Counted from the stretch's first letter, positions 1 to 11,700 are shown. The stretch is 64,000 nucleotides of DNA from Diospyros lotus (GCF_014633365.1 NC_068351.1:14018907-14082906), one strand, 5' to 3'. Made by a program: numbers and translations. The notes: generated from the sequence alone by a model not told the origin.

Positions 1-859
1 AATAGAAAGGCAGTTTTTTTTCTTTTTTCCCAATTTTATCACTTTCTAAGAAACAAAAATAAAAGTCCTCATCCTATTCCTATATGCTTCCAAGTAAACT
101 TACAATAATATTGCCTCTTTGTATAAGTAGTAAAATTTTTAAATTTTTTTTAAGGGTGATGGAGATTAACTTTTAATAGAAATAAGAATATCTCATTTAG
201 TAAAAAAGAATCGTTGTGTTGACTTAAGTCGTTAAAAAAAGTATATAATAATATTGATCGTAAATTTGAAACAATAAAATATATAATTAACATGGGTATC
301 CAAGAATTAGAAAAGAGAAGAAAGAAATTAAAATTAAAAAAAGAAGAAGAGGTAGGGGCCAATTGGAAAGCGGATACAGGACAAGGAACAGTAGTTTTCA
401 TGGGTTTGAAGGAAATTCGAGAGAAAGGAGGGTTGTGTGGACAGGGATCGATGGCGCCCAATAAACATACAGATATTATGATTATTATTAAGACGATGAT
501 GATGGTGATGATGAATGACCCACCCACCACCCACCGTTTCTTCTGTCTGTGTGCGTGACTGAGCGTATGTGTGTGTCTGTTGTTCTCTCTTCCTTAGGTT
601 TGGTTTGGTTTGGTTTTTAAATTCTAACGGTGAACTTTGAACCGAAGGAAGGAAGGACGGACTCCATTTCTTCCACAAGTTCTCCCCTTTGTCTCTTTCC
701 TTTTCCTTATTTATTTATTCCCCGAATGCCACTTATGAGTTTACCCTTCAAATACCGAATCCGCTCCTTTCGCTTCTCTCCTTCGTCACCGCCTATTTCT
801 CTCCCCGATTCTTTCTCTCTTCAACCCGCCTTCCTCTTTTCTGATCTTCTCTAAATCTC

Positions 860-909
<50 letters not shown>

Positions 910-1013
910 CGGACTCGCGTTTTTGTGGTTCAACTGTCGTCCTCCGCCGCACATCCCGACCCATACTAATTAAGCACCATTTCGGTGGAATTCTTCTCTT
1001 CTGCGTTCCAGTT
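1..1013. promoter_or_regulatory. Upstream region and 5' leader of the BBX32-like gene
   Basis: No gene is seen here. The first ~300 bases are AT-rich. From about 560 the strand turns pyrimidine-rich (TTTGGTTTGG repeats near 600, then C/T-rich DNA from 660 to 860), as in plant 5' leaders, and a CT microsatellite lies just upstream of the start codon. Short open frames in this stretch have low-complexity composition and no recognisable domain. Promoter and leader function is inferred from position only; I could not place a convincing TATA box. Confidence 0.4.
861..906. repeat. (CT)n microsatellite in the BBX 5' leader
   Basis: About 23 uninterrupted CT/TC units lie roughly 110 bases before the ATG of the BBX32-like gene. 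CT/GA tracts are common in plant 5' leaders and may vary in length between individuals. Confidence 0.95.
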
Positions 1014-1868
1014 ATGGTGAAACCAAGGGCTTCTTGTGAGCTCTGCCATGCGGAAGCTGCACTCTACTGCCCCTTCGATTCCGCCTTCCTTTGCTGGAAC
1101 TGCGACTCCACCGTCCACCAGGCCAACTTCCTCGTCGCTCGTCACGTTCGTTGCACCCTCTGCTCCCACTGCAAGGGCCTCACCAATTATCGCGTCTCCG
1201 GCGTTGGATTCCGCCCTCTCCTCCGTCCATGCCGCTCGTGCTTGCGCCCGTCTCAAGGTCGCCACCTGGGTTCCCTCTCCTCTTCTTCGTTCTCGGACTG
1301 CATTTCAACCGCCGAGTCCTGCGCCACTTCTCCGAAGAAGGTCGATGCCGATCGCCCCAAAGCGGATAACAACAAAGTCGGTTCTTCAAGCTCCGTCACG
1401 GAGTTATCGGCGAAGCAATCGAAATTTTCAATGAGGTCGTCCGTCGAGGTCTTGACGAGGACGACGGAAACAAAAACCCCAGGGATATCGATGCGATCGC
1501 AGCCTTGTCCGGCCGTGGACTCGAAGGCGGAGGGCATTTTGGTAAACTGGTGCAGAAAACTAGGGCTTTCCGGAGTCATCAGCTCGGCCGTGGTGCCGTT
1601 CGCCATCCAGGGTTTAAGGATTTGCGTAGATGAATTATTCCCGGTTCCGTCCTTCCGCGTGTTGCTAGCGGCGTCGCTCTGGTTCAGCTTGAGATTGCGG
1701 GGGGACCGATCGCTGTCCACGTGGCATGCGCTGAAACGCCTGGAGCAGATCTCGGGCGTGCCAGGCAAGCTGCTGTTGGCTTCGGAGTCGAAGCTCTGGC
1801 GAATGTTCAGACGCCGGAATAGTGATAGCCATCAGCTGGAGGAAGGTTGGGCTGAATCCTCCGTTTGA
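1014..1868 (+). CDS. BBX32: BBX32-like single B-box zinc-finger protein
   Basis: Encodes 284 residues without an intron. One B-box zinc finger sits at residues 8-47, with ligands visible as C8, C11, C19, C27, C30, D31, H35 and H44. There is no second B-box and no C-terminal CCT domain, which places it in the single-B-box class of the BBX family. The middle (about 75-170) is serine-rich and low in order. The C-terminal part matches Arabidopsis BBX32 as I remember it: VNWCRKLGL near 178, an LLAASLWFSLRL stretch, then STWHALKRLEQISGV and a final EEGWAE close to the stop. BBX32 is a nuclear light-signalling regulator that binds other BBX proteins and dampens seedling photomorphogenesis; the same role is inferred here. 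The ATG at 1014 is chosen because the zinc finger starts seven residues later. The coding region is GC-rich compared with its flanks. Assignment to BBX32 rather than a close paralogue is likely but unproven. Confidence 0.92.
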   Translation: MVKPRASCELCHAEAALYCPFDSAFLCWNCDSTVHQANFLVARHVRCTLCSHCKGLTNYRVSGVGFRPLLRPCRSCLRPSQGRHLGSLSSSSFSDCISTAESCATSPKKVDADRPKADNNKVGSSSSVTELSAKQSKFSMRSSVEVLTRTTETKTPGISMRSQPCPAVDSKAEGILVNWCRKLGLSGVISSAVVPFAIQGLRICVDELFPVPSFRVLLAASLWFSLRLRGDRSLSTWHALKRLEQISGVPGKLLLASESKLWRMFRRRNSDSHQLEEGWAESSV

Positions 1869-2228
1869 GCCATTGTGGATTTAAGATTTTCCCGTTTCCA
1901 TATATCTGTTTTTTTTTTTTTTTTTAATATTTCATTATTTCTCTACTCCTGATGGACGATTTTTCTTTCTTTCTTTGTTTTTTTTTTTTACATGAAAAAA
2001 ATAATATTTTAATGATGAGGACTGAGTGAAGGGTGAAGAGTCCAGGGAAACCAAGTCAATGATGAGGATGGGTTCGGTTGTCGTTGGAAGAATTGAAATG
2101 AACGTAAAAAACGAAGAACTGGGGAAGGTGGGGTGAGTGATAGATATTAGCAGCAGCAACAACTACAACATAATATAATTAATATATTAAAAAAATACTA
2201 AGAAGGGGATATTTTAAGGAATATTAGT

Positions 2229-2290
2229 ACTAGAGTAGAGTAGAGTAGAGACTAGAGAGAGAGTAGAGTAGAGTAGGAGAGAATAGAATA
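2229..2290. repeat. TAGAG/AGAGT simple repeat
   Basis: Repeated AGTAG and GAGAG units, as in tagagtagagtagag, form a purine-rich simple repeat in the 3' flank of the BBX gene. Confidence 0.8.
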
Positions 2291-2875
2291 GCTAGATGAG
2301 ATTGGCTTGGCTGGTTAGTCGGATTCAATTTGGAAGCATCCAATGCCGAAGAGTCCCATAAAGAAGATGATGGGTGGTTGTTGTGAGAGAGTGAGATCCT
2401 CAGCGTTGGCCGGCCAGCCAGCCACCCAGCAACTGCAACCGCAACCATTTCAACCACAAGTTTTCTTCCATTAAATTATATATATTATTACTTTATTAGT
2501 TATGATGATGGATGGATGGATGGTTGCTTCTTTCTATGCCTTTCTTTCCTTCTTGCCTCCTCCTGTAGTTGTTCCTTTTTTATTAACAAAAAGAATTATT
2601 ATTAAAATAGGATACGTGACGTGCATGGTCTTCATATTGTTTTTTTTTTTTATATAATTTAAATTATTTGAATAAATTTGTTATGATTTTAAAAGTGATT
2701 TAAGTTAATAAAATAAATTTAATCAAAATACTACATAAAATCCAAAATAATAAAATAAAACATCGGCAACAGATCCAGTCATTGGAACCATCACCGTGGA
2801 AGGGATGGGTTCTAATTGCCAAACCCCCCATACCATCGACCAACTGAAACAATGCAAGAGAGAAATAGAAGAAGA

Positions 2876-2879
<4 letters not shown>

Positions 2880-2906
<27 letters not shown>
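2880..2906. repeat. (TA)n microsatellite
   Basis: About 13 TA units in a row, followed directly by CCATGAGCGAGCAAGCGAGC, a short GAGC-type repeat. Confidence 0.9.
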
Positions 2907-3289
2907 CCATGAGCGAGCAAGCGAGCGAGCGAGCCCAGATTTGATATGATCCATTGTGGCTGTCTATGTCGGTTGTTGATCTGCCGCCCTCTCCCCCCCT
3001 ACTCAGAGCATCTGTCCATCGTTATTGAGGAAGATCCCTTGCCCTGCCCCCTGGTGTTTGCCGTTCACGAAAAAGGCCCCACCTGACCTACTGGTCCTCG
3101 TCCGCTTGGATCAATTTTTTCACATAAGATTCAATACTCAAAATGACCAATTCTTACATGAACCAAGTATGTGACAAACAGGCATTCTTGTCTTAGTTTC
3201 TACACAAATTCCCGTGACATTTATATGAATCAAAAGACTCAATAATTAATACACTAATATAGTATTTGTTAACTAAAATATAGATAAAA

Positions 3290-3560
3290 AAAAATAAGAT
3301 ATAAAAAAATATTTTAGATAAAATTATTTTTTATTATATTTGTTAAATTTATCTGAAAACCCTTAAAAAATAAGTGACGTGACTTCTTATCTGAATTTTT
3401 CTAAATAAATTTATCTCTTTTTTCTCTTCAAATAAATTTATCTTAATCTTTACAAATAAGAAAAAATGACACATGTATTTTTTAATACATTCTAAACAAT
3501 TTAACAAATAATTTAATAAAAAATTTAGAATATTTCACAATCTTATCTTGATCATTTCAT
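3290..3560. repeat. MITE-like AT-rich repeat, short form
   Basis: This stretch holds a short inverted repeat (tttgttaaattt near 3338 and aatttaacaaat near 3498) and shares several phrases with the longer stretch at 17690-18470: TTTGTTAAA followed by TTATCTGA or TTATTTGA, repeated AAATTTATCT, and a closing TTTAGAATATTT. I infer two members of one non-autonomous repeat family. Exact ends and target duplications were not found. Confidence 0.35.
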
Positions 3561-3564
3561 ATGT

Positions 3565-3765
3565 TTGTCCGGAAAACATTCTAATCTTGGAATGACCGTC
3601 CTTGCACAGCTCGCGAAACTCGTGCCCTCGATTACGTTAGGGAAGAGAAATTATAAGTGTGAGACTTCGCTTCATTATGCAATGCGAGAATCAAACTCAC
3701 GACCTATCGAATTGACACCAGTATATCACTTATCCGACTATTCCACGTATACTTTAGGAGTGAAA
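3565..3765 (-). mobile_element. Possible tRNA-derived SINE
   Basis: Read on the - strand, the stretch has a tRNA-like head: TAGTCGGATAAGTG resembles an A box and GTGAGTTTGATTCTC resembles a B box, with plausible spacing, followed by an unrelated GC-richer body. It stands out in base composition from the AT-rich DNA on both sides. I could not find a clear target duplication or a poly-A tail. An old, decayed SINE is the best guess; a chance resemblance is possible. Confidence 0.35.
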
Positions 3766-3769
3766 ATAT

Positions 3770-4481
3770 TTTAATTTTATTTTAATATAATTACATCTTA
3801 CTCATTTTAATAAATAATATCTAAACAAGCAAACTAATACATCATGCAAATGATACTCGCAAAAATCATGTATTAACTTTTAAACTATTTGCATGATTTA
3901 CATCTAATATTATCCAAGTCAAGCACTCTTCCCTACTTATCTCTATGAAGAAATTTTAAGGACACATACCAATTGCTTTAATGTACCCTTGAGTAGTAAA
4001 AAAAACTCCCTCAATCACTAACAACATGGGCATCTGAATAAAAAAATCACAATAACTTCAAAAATTATTTTTAAAGTAGGGGATGGTGATTGGTGAGTGT
4101 AATTTATGTACTAAAATAATGTTCTTGATGTGATTTGAAAGACCTAATAGACAGGTGAAAACCATGGTACTGTCATACTTTTAATGAAATCATAGAGCTA
4201 CCCCTCCCCTTTTATGAATGTGACAATTACTTTAAGTTAAAGTTTTAAATTTTAGATAATTATAAATTGAAATGTTAATAAGAAAACCGAACAACATTAT
4301 ATGAATGAAAAAAAAAATTAAAAATGCCCAAGTTAAGATATAAAACTTTTAAAAAATGTACTTGGGGGGGGGGGGGGGGGGGGGGGTCATGCTTCTATTT
4401 CAGATATGTTGTGTTGTTTTGTCTTTGTTAAATAATTTAAAATTTTGCAGTTAAAACTTAATATTATTATTTTCAAAAAAA
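3770..4481. other. AT-rich intergenic stretch with a long G run
   Basis: No gene or recognisable element is seen, except a homopolymer of about 23 G at 4364-4386. Confidence 0.5.
4364..4386. repeat. Poly-G run, about 23 bases
   Basis: An uninterrupted G tract in otherwise AT-rich DNA. Its true length may be uncertain because such runs are hard to sequence. Confidence 0.9.
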
Positions 4482-4844
4482 TCTATATACATATTATAAC
4501 AAAACAGCCGTCAAATTTTTTCCCGCCCATTTCCAGTTACTATTTTGATATTTTATTATATATTTTTTTATTTTTTTTGCTATCTAAAATAGAATTTTTA
4601 TAGGTCATTAATTAAATCTTGGAAATGTAGTTCTTGGAACATATAAATAGTTTTTTAATAATTAAATAGTGTTTGGAGAATGTGTAATCATGCTGATATA
4701 TGAAGAGCCAAGATAAATATTATTAATTTTTAAATATTAGCATCAAATTTTAATTGAAATAAATTACAGAAAAATGAGACTTTTTTAAATCGGGAGAAAT
4801 CTTAAAATATTAGGTAATACTGTTGAATACCGACTGTTAAGTAA

Positions 4845-6200
4845 ATTTTTTATTTTATTTTTATTTATATATAGTTTAATTAATTTAAATTTATTTTTTT
4901 ATAATTTTAAATGTTATAATTTTATATATAAATTAAATGTTATAATTTTATTTTTTAACTTTATTTTTTTTGTTGCTTTTTAAAAAATGTGACATGTCTT
5001 AAATGTGATAATTGATTGTTAGGATAAATATGTAAAGTCATGTATGGATAATCAATTTTAAAATTTTGATTATTATTATTTATATAATTAATTATTTATT
5101 TAAATTGTCTTTATTTTATATATAGTTTAATTATTTTAAATTTATTTTTTTATAATTTTAAATGTTATAATTTTATATATAAGTTAAATGTTATAATTTT
5201 ATTTTTTAACTTTATTTTTGTTTATTGCTTTCTTAAAAATGTGACATGTCTTAAATGTGATAATTGATTGCGAGGAGAAATATGTAAAGTCATGTATGTA
5301 TAATTAATTTTAAAAAATTGATTATTATCATTTATATAATTAATTATTTAAATTATCTTTATTTTATATAGTTTAATTAATTTAAATTTAATTAAATTAT
5401 AATTTTAAATGTTATAATTTTATATATAACTTAAATGTTATAATTTTATTTTTTAACTTTATTTTTTTTGTTATTTTCTTAAAAATTTGATCTGTCTTAA
5501 ATATGATAATTGATTGTCAGAAGAAATATGTAAAGTCATGTATGGATAATTAATTTTAAAATTTTGATTATTATCATTTATATAATTAATTGATTATTTA
5601 AAATATTCTTATTTTATATATAGTTTAATTAATTTAAATTTATTTTTTAAATTTTTAAATGTTATAATTTTATATATAATTTAAATATTATAATTTTATT
5701 TTTTTAACTTTTTTTTTGTTACTTTCTTAAAAATTTGACCTGTCTTAAATGTGGTAATTGATTACGAGGAGAAATATGTAAAGTCATGGATAATCAATTT
5801 TGAAAATTTGATTATTATCATTTATATAATTAATTGATTATTTAAATTATCTTTATTTTATATATAGTTTAATTAATTTAAATTATTTTTCTTATAATTT
5901 TAAATATTATAATTTTATATATAACTTAAATGTTATAATTTTTTTTTATAATTTTTTTTTTTTTACTTCCTTAAAAATTTGATATGTCTTAAATGTGATA
6001 ATTAATTATTAGGAGAAATATGTAAAGTCATATATGGATAATCAATTTTGAAAATTTGATTATTATTATTTTATATAATTAATTGATTATTTAAATTATC
6101 TTTATTTTACATACAATTTAATTAATTTAAATTTATTTTTTATAATTTTAAATGTCATAATTTTATTTTTCAACTTAATTGATTATTATCATTTATTTAA
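4845..6200. repeat. ~248 bp AT-rich tandem array, about 5.5 units
   Basis: The phrase AAATATGTAAAGTCATG recurs at about 5026, 5278, 5524, 5772 and 6017 (the third and fourth digits are by eye), giving spacings of 245-252 bases. Each unit also contains GTTATAATTTTATATATAA, TGTCTTAAATGTGATAATTG and a TAATTAATTGATTATT segment. Units differ by scattered substitutions and small indels. The array lies inside the proposed Helitron, where internal minisatellites are common. Confidence 0.9.
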
Positions 6201-7061
6201 TTCTCCCTTTTCTCATTAGTCTACACTGAAGATGTGTTATATATTGGACTTGGAGAAATTAAATGCAAATTAAATTTGTGTTTTGAAAATTATGTTAAGT
6301 GAGTAAGATTCAAATTGTGTGGCAAAGCGTGGGAAAAAAGAGAAACTTAATGGTGGCATGTGATTTGATAAATTGAGAGAAATAGGAGAATTTGAATGAA
6401 GAGAAATTAATAAAAGAAAGTAAATATCTATCTCTCTTCTTTCTCTCCATTCCCGTTCAACCCTTTCATTTCTTCTCTTTTCCTTTCTCGATTATTCTTC
6501 TCAAATTTTCTCTTCTTCTTTACTTTTTTTTAGTAAATTTTAACCGTATTTTTTTACTCAGTTTGATCTTCTGGTGTAACATAGCACCACTATTCTGTCA
6601 AGTGAGTGATGTGAATGCAACTAAAAAAAATTAGGCCTTGAGGGTTCGTGTGGTATGCATATATGAGACAAATACACGTAAAAATTCTCCCAAAAAAAGT
6701 CTACCCTTGAATGCATATTTCAAAATAAAGAGATTGGTTATCGTTTATTTTTTTTTCCTGTTATTGTGTAATTTTTTTTATTTTTTACGCATTGCTTATT
6801 GTATTATATGTTAATTTAGGTTTATTTTTACATGATTTCGGGATAGAGTCATGTGTTTTTAATTGTTTGTCTACCCTTAAATGCATATAAGGAAATCTTT
6901 CAAAATCTATAATTTTTTTGTTATATTTTCATGATTGTAACACGGTTATTTTATTTATTTTTTACTTTTTTATTGTGATTTTCATTTATTGTAACTATTA
7001 AATTATATAATTTTACTTTAACAATTTTTTTTTTTTTTTTTTTTTTTTACGATATCGATGC

Positions 7062-7090
7062 ATCCATGCATCGCATGGGTGATCCACTAG
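7062..7090 (+). other. Helitron 3' hairpin and CTAG terminus
   Basis: A stem of ATCCATGC and GCATGGGT around an ATC loop is followed by GATCCA and CTAG, then host T. This is the classic termination signal of a Helitron 3' end. Confidence 0.7.
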
Positions 7091-7549
7091 TATAAACTAA
7101 AACCTTACAAATTCTCAAAACTCATGACAGGAGTCATCCCTAATTTAAATCATCAAATTAAAACTCTTTTAATTGGTCCAATTTTCAAAAATCGAAATAT
7201 TAATCACGATGGTGTAGATAAAATAAACTAGTATTGATTGTGAACATATTGACACAAAAGTCAAGATTAAATGACTAATACTATGTCTAATCACACTTTT
7301 TTATTTTTTATTATATTATTAATAATTCATTTTTTATCACCACGTTCTTTATTTTATTATTTATTTGATTCTTTATTTTATTTATTTATTAATAAATTTT
7401 ATTTTTATTTTTTCTACCTTACTTATAATTTTCACAAATCAAATTTAACGAAGATAAATCAATCAAAGACAGAAGAATAAGCTGGTGATGAAAAACTAAA
7501 AAAAAAAAAAAAATCAATTGCAAAAATCGGACAAGAACAATCTTTGCCG
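7091..7549. other. AT-rich spacer, no gene seen
   Basis: Low-complexity AT-rich DNA with an A16-type run at about 7498-7513. The longest open frame (about 7271-7480) is made of F, I, L and Y from T-rich DNA and has no domain. Confidence 0.5.
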
Positions 7550-8750
7550 TGATCAGAGGACGTTGCCGTCAGCGCGGGTTTCGCCATGATCGACCGCCTC
7601 CGACATGACCAACCGTCCCTTCCTTTGTCGCGACACTTCGTCTTCTCCGGTTGTAGGCTTTTTCTATTTTGTCATCTCCGACCTCCTTCAATAGCAGTCT
7701 TTAAAGCCGAAAGCAAATCGGGTACACTGTGCTTCATCTTCGTCTTCTCCAACGGAGCTTTGTGCTTCGATGATAATTGTTATAATTGTGATGATGGCGA
7801 TGTCTCCAGCAGTGACTGTTGTGGAAAGGAATGGCAAGAATTACTAGACTACCAAAAAATGTGAGGGATTTGGCCTTCACTAGTTAGATAGTGAGAGATT
7901 TCAAGGATGATGAGGTGTGTTGGAGCAGATTCGATTGTCCTCCTCGCTAAAATTTTTGGCTGCGATCAAGGGCCTTGTACTAAGTATATCCTCTCACTCT
8001 TTTGGATTTTGGTACTTCTCTTTTTTGGGTAAATAATAATTTATAATTAAATAATAATTTTTGGAGAAATTGAGTTCGACCAGTCACCATCGGCGAAGCT
8101 CCAGTGATCCCCGACCGTCGTTTACCGGCCCAGAAACTCGCATGCAGCTATCACCCCTGCGTCGTCGCCGGCCTCCCCCTTCCGCCTTTCGCTATCGAAA
8201 AACGCCAAAAAGACCATCGAACGTTGCTGCCTCTTCGTCTTCTCCAACAACGTTCGATGGTCTTTTTGCGGTTTTTCGCCGGACCGGTTCTCCGGCTACA
8301 TAAAACTCTCTATTTTCTCTCCCTTTTTCCTATCTTTATCTCATTCTCTTGCTTATGGTCTCGAACTGAAAGGAAATCGGTGTTCTATAGTTGATCTATG
8401 GAAACCCGAACACCCCATGATCGCCTCTGCCGGTCACCTCCGCTGCAACCAACCACTCGCCATCTGACCCCGCCTTGTCACCGCCAGTCCTTTCCAACAG
8501 TGTTTGGGTTGTTTTCTGGCGTCCATTGACTTCCTCAGATCCGTTTTCCAGATTGGTGAGTGAAGCTTGCGTGTATCCATTTCTCTCAGATTTTGCCGGT
8601 TTTTTTGGCTTGATTTACGTTGGACTTTACAAGATCATCCTCGTCGTTTCAACCCTCCAAATTGCATGCAACAAAGCTAAGAAAACCTTCTTCTCGGATT
8701 TGGTGATTACGTAAGCCGCCTGACTGGTGAGTTTTTCCGTGATCATTTTG
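7550..8750. other. GC-rich island of unknown origin
   Basis: Base composition rises sharply between AT-rich flanks. Phrases such as CTTCGTCTTCTCC recur at about 7650, 7738 and 8233, and CG-rich words are frequent. Open frames of 70-96 codons occur but overlap in different frames, show no domain I recognise, and are not joined by convincing splice sites. A gene relic, a non-coding transcription unit, or a piece captured by a DNA transposon are all possible. Confidence 0.45.
8196..8278. repeat. 31 bp inverted repeat (fold-back)
   Basis: The arm 8196-8226 is the reverse complement of 8248-8278 except for two adjacent-base differences (GGCG against GCGG). The loop is 21 bases. The arms contain AAAGACCATCGAACGTTG and its complement. 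It lies within the GC-rich island. Confidence 0.9.
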
Positions 8751-11700
8751 TTTTCTTTTTAATTTTTTTTCAATTTTTTTTTATTAATACACCACCACGA
8801 TCGTCCCGTTGTTCAGCCTCACAATATCAACAGAAAATGTAAATCAGAGGACTTAGTAATCAATTCGATCCCTAACCCCATCGTAAACATGAGAGCGACA
8901 AGCAATTTTCAACTTTCAAAATCGCTCTGATTGCTGAACTTCTTCTTTATCAGAGCTCGAACACTAAACCTAAGGGTTCAAAGAACAACACCCTAGAGTA
9001 TATATCAGTGGTCGTATATTGGCGTCAAAAGTACCATCAGAGTTCTCTTCTTTGCTTCTCACAGGACTTTGTAAAAAGTTTGGTCTATTTCATAATGTGC
9101 AGAAATTATGGCTTTCGTCCATCAATTATGTTACGTTTCTTTATTAGAAAAGGCTAAGAAGATGATGTAAGATTATGCCTTTTGTCTAACATATTTTTTA
9201 ACAAAAATGCAACATATAGATGTTAATTGATTGGACTACAATAAGCTAAAATTTACATAAATAAGTTGTGGGTTTGATTCCTTACCCTACGTAATAAGAC
9301 AAAACCTCTATTTGTGATTTAATTTTTTTTATTGAAATCAAGAATACGAGGGCTGTAGAAACCACGCAAGGGCGATAATCCTAAGAATACGATATATAAC
9401 TAATTATATCGTCATTCGTCGTAATTCTTAAATTTACTCACGACTCTAAAATAATTTCCTCGAGTTATTATTATATTCAGACACTTTTCTTTTGTTTATC
9501 TTCTAAATTTGATTATTTTCAATTTGAAAATCAATTGCAAAATCCGCTTTTATTTTTGTTTTTTTGCTGTATGATTAGGTCCATTCAGACATTTACCTTT
9601 TAATTCTTTAAACTCACGCTGGTTCAAATTTTATTCTAATTTAAAAAATATCATTTACTTAACTCGTCATATATTTTAACTAATCTTGACTCAAATATTT
9701 TCGACAAACTTGGATCTCATGCATTCTTTGTAAACTTGTTTATGATGCCCAATATTAAGCTCAAACTAATCTGAATTGATTTAGTTCAATTTTGTGCTCA
9801 AAATAGATTCCTTAAGTTTTCCAAATTATTCTATTTTTAAAAATTTTAACTATTTTTTTTGCGAATTCATGTTTGGCTCTCCTGAGGCCTCTTAATTTGT
9901 CAAATTTCCACCAAGTCCTCTTCCATATCCGTCTTCACTTATTTTGAAAAAAAAAATATATCTAATTTTTTTTTTAGATATTATAGTAAGAATTATTGCA
10001 TTGTTATGATAATATAAGAATATAATAATTTGAGAAATATTAAATATAATGAATTATATGCCTACTTTTTACTTGATTTCCTTCTTGTTTGGTATTTTTT
10101 CAATTTAGTTGTGTTAAAAAGTATGATAATTCAGTGCAAAGTTTCATCAAAGTAAGAAGGAAGATAAATATTTATTACAAATAATCAACCATTTTAGTGA
10201 GAATTAATGTTTCATTCCACTTCTATGTGACAACTATTTAAATTGATTTGCCCCATATTTGACATATGCATTGCTCATCTATCATTCACTATAGGAATAA
10301 TATATGAAGACCAATAAGAACAAATGAAGGATGACATATTAAGGGTCTTTTCAACTTATATAGTTAGGTAAATTTCACTTGTCACGTTTAAGATTTATTT
10401 ATTTAAATTCATCAATTATACTATATTTTTAAATGTGACACATTTTTTAAGTTTTATAAATATCGTTAACAAAAGATAGTTATTTTTTTTAAATTTTCCA
10501 AATCATTTCCATTGTAATCATAGAAAAAAGAAATTATAAGGTGTCTCTAGCTATTAACATCTTGATAACAAACAAAACTTGAAATCTAAAAGATTTAATT
10601 TTTTTTTTTCAAAGAAGGTTCAAAGGAATCAAACCCAATAGATTAAAATCTTAAAAAAGTGATATTGACGTGCTTGATATTTTAAATATTTTTTTGGGAA
10701 AGTATTAAAAAAATTTCAAAAATACCCTTTTGACTTACGATACACATTGTTTGTATAAAAGATATTTATTTAACATTAATAATTCAAAATATTATATTTA
10801 AATAAATATGTACCCAAAACAACATAATTATATATTTATTTTTTAGTATTATCAAAACATAAAAAATATCACAAAATCATAGTACTTGTTGTAATCACAT
10901 AAGGTTCCAATCGTACCTAAATGCTCGTGCTTTATTTAAGTACTTGTAGCACCTTTTTCATTATCCTTTCTTAATTTCCCAAATCTTCAACAAAAACCAA
11001 TTAAAAACCCTACAAATTGAAAATTTGAACTATACACACCAGCTATAGATATAAGTCAAATATAGTGTCATACACCTAACAATGAGCTCCAAAAATCAAA
11101 ACATAAACCTAACATATTCATTTGTACATCTTCACCTCTACTAAGCAACTTCCTAACATAAAGCAACTTCACAGGATCAAGCATTAAGAAAAGTAAGTTG
11201 GTTTTAGATGTATATGACAACCTCTTTATGGCTGAAGCCATCAAAGTAACCTAACATTTCTTTATGTCATGCCAACCAAATCTAAAGGCACTACGACCTA
11301 ACATTTCAACAACTTTACTGTATTTACTATTCAATAACTGTACCCCAAATTGTATGTGAGCAACACCCTTGATTTTACAATTAGGTATCTTGTTATGAAC
11401 ATCCATGGTTCGAGTCTTAGCTAGGCCTCTTCCACGTCACACATGGTTGCAATCCGTGCATAGAGTGCTGGTTCAAAGCATAGGCCACTAAGGTTAGTAT
11501 CCCAAAAATAGAGGGTTCAAAAAATTAGGGCTCTTATCCTTTGAAATTCTACATTTTTAAGCCTTATGTCTCAAAGAAATGGGGCCTTACAAAAATAGGG
11601 GTCCAAAAATATGTGATTAATTTTATTTTTGTATATTTAAAATTAATTATTTTACATATTTAGTTGATCATGTCATTTCCTCTTTTTAAAACAAGTTTAA

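Larger units (their letters stand above)
1869..3240. other. 3' flank of the BBX gene; simple repeats, no gene seen
   Basis: AT-rich DNA with homopolymer T runs, a TAGAG-type simple repeat at about 2229-2290, GATG repeats near 2505-2522, a TA tract (2880-2906) followed by GAGC repeats, and a modestly GC-rich patch at 2940-3115 with no domain-bearing frame. Open frames here are short and low in complexity. Confidence 0.5.
4482..7090 (+). mobile_element. Non-autonomous Helitron
   Basis: The left end reads A|TCTATATACATATTATAAC, with the TC start and early GTCAAATTTTTTCCCGCC phrase seen in plant Helitrons. The right end carries a short hairpin (8-base arms around 7062-7080, CCATGC/GCATGG at its core with one G-T pair flanking), then about eight bases, then CTAG at 7087-7090. 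The flanking bases are A (4481) and T (7091), as expected for insertion between A and T without a target duplication. The inside is AT-rich, carries the ~248 bp tandem array, and has no Rep/helicase frame, so the copy would be moved by an autonomous relative. The ends were read by eye; a second genomic copy would settle them. Confidence 0.68.

Noticed and set aside
334..678. Open frame with a run of six histidines (-)
   Set aside because: The run is a translated GATGATGATG-type simple repeat.
966..1768. Antisense and alternate-frame open frames over the BBX gene (966-1265, 1180-1389, 1253-1768, 1036-1434)
   Set aside because: They are shadows of a GC-rich coding region; the + frame at 1014 alone carries the B-box and the BBX32-like C-terminus.
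4482..6200. Idea that the regular array is a CRISPR-like system
   Set aside because: Units are ~248 bp, AT-rich and similar throughout, with no short repeat-spacer pattern or cas genes; the genome is a plant.
7586..8714. Four open frames of 79-96 codons in the GC-rich island
   Set aside because: Overlapping, in different frames, no domain and no convincing splice links; reported as an unexplained island instead of genes.
8951..8963. TTATCAGAGCTCG resembling a primer-binding site
   Set aside because: No LTRs or coding remnants nearby; too short to stand as a feature on its own.
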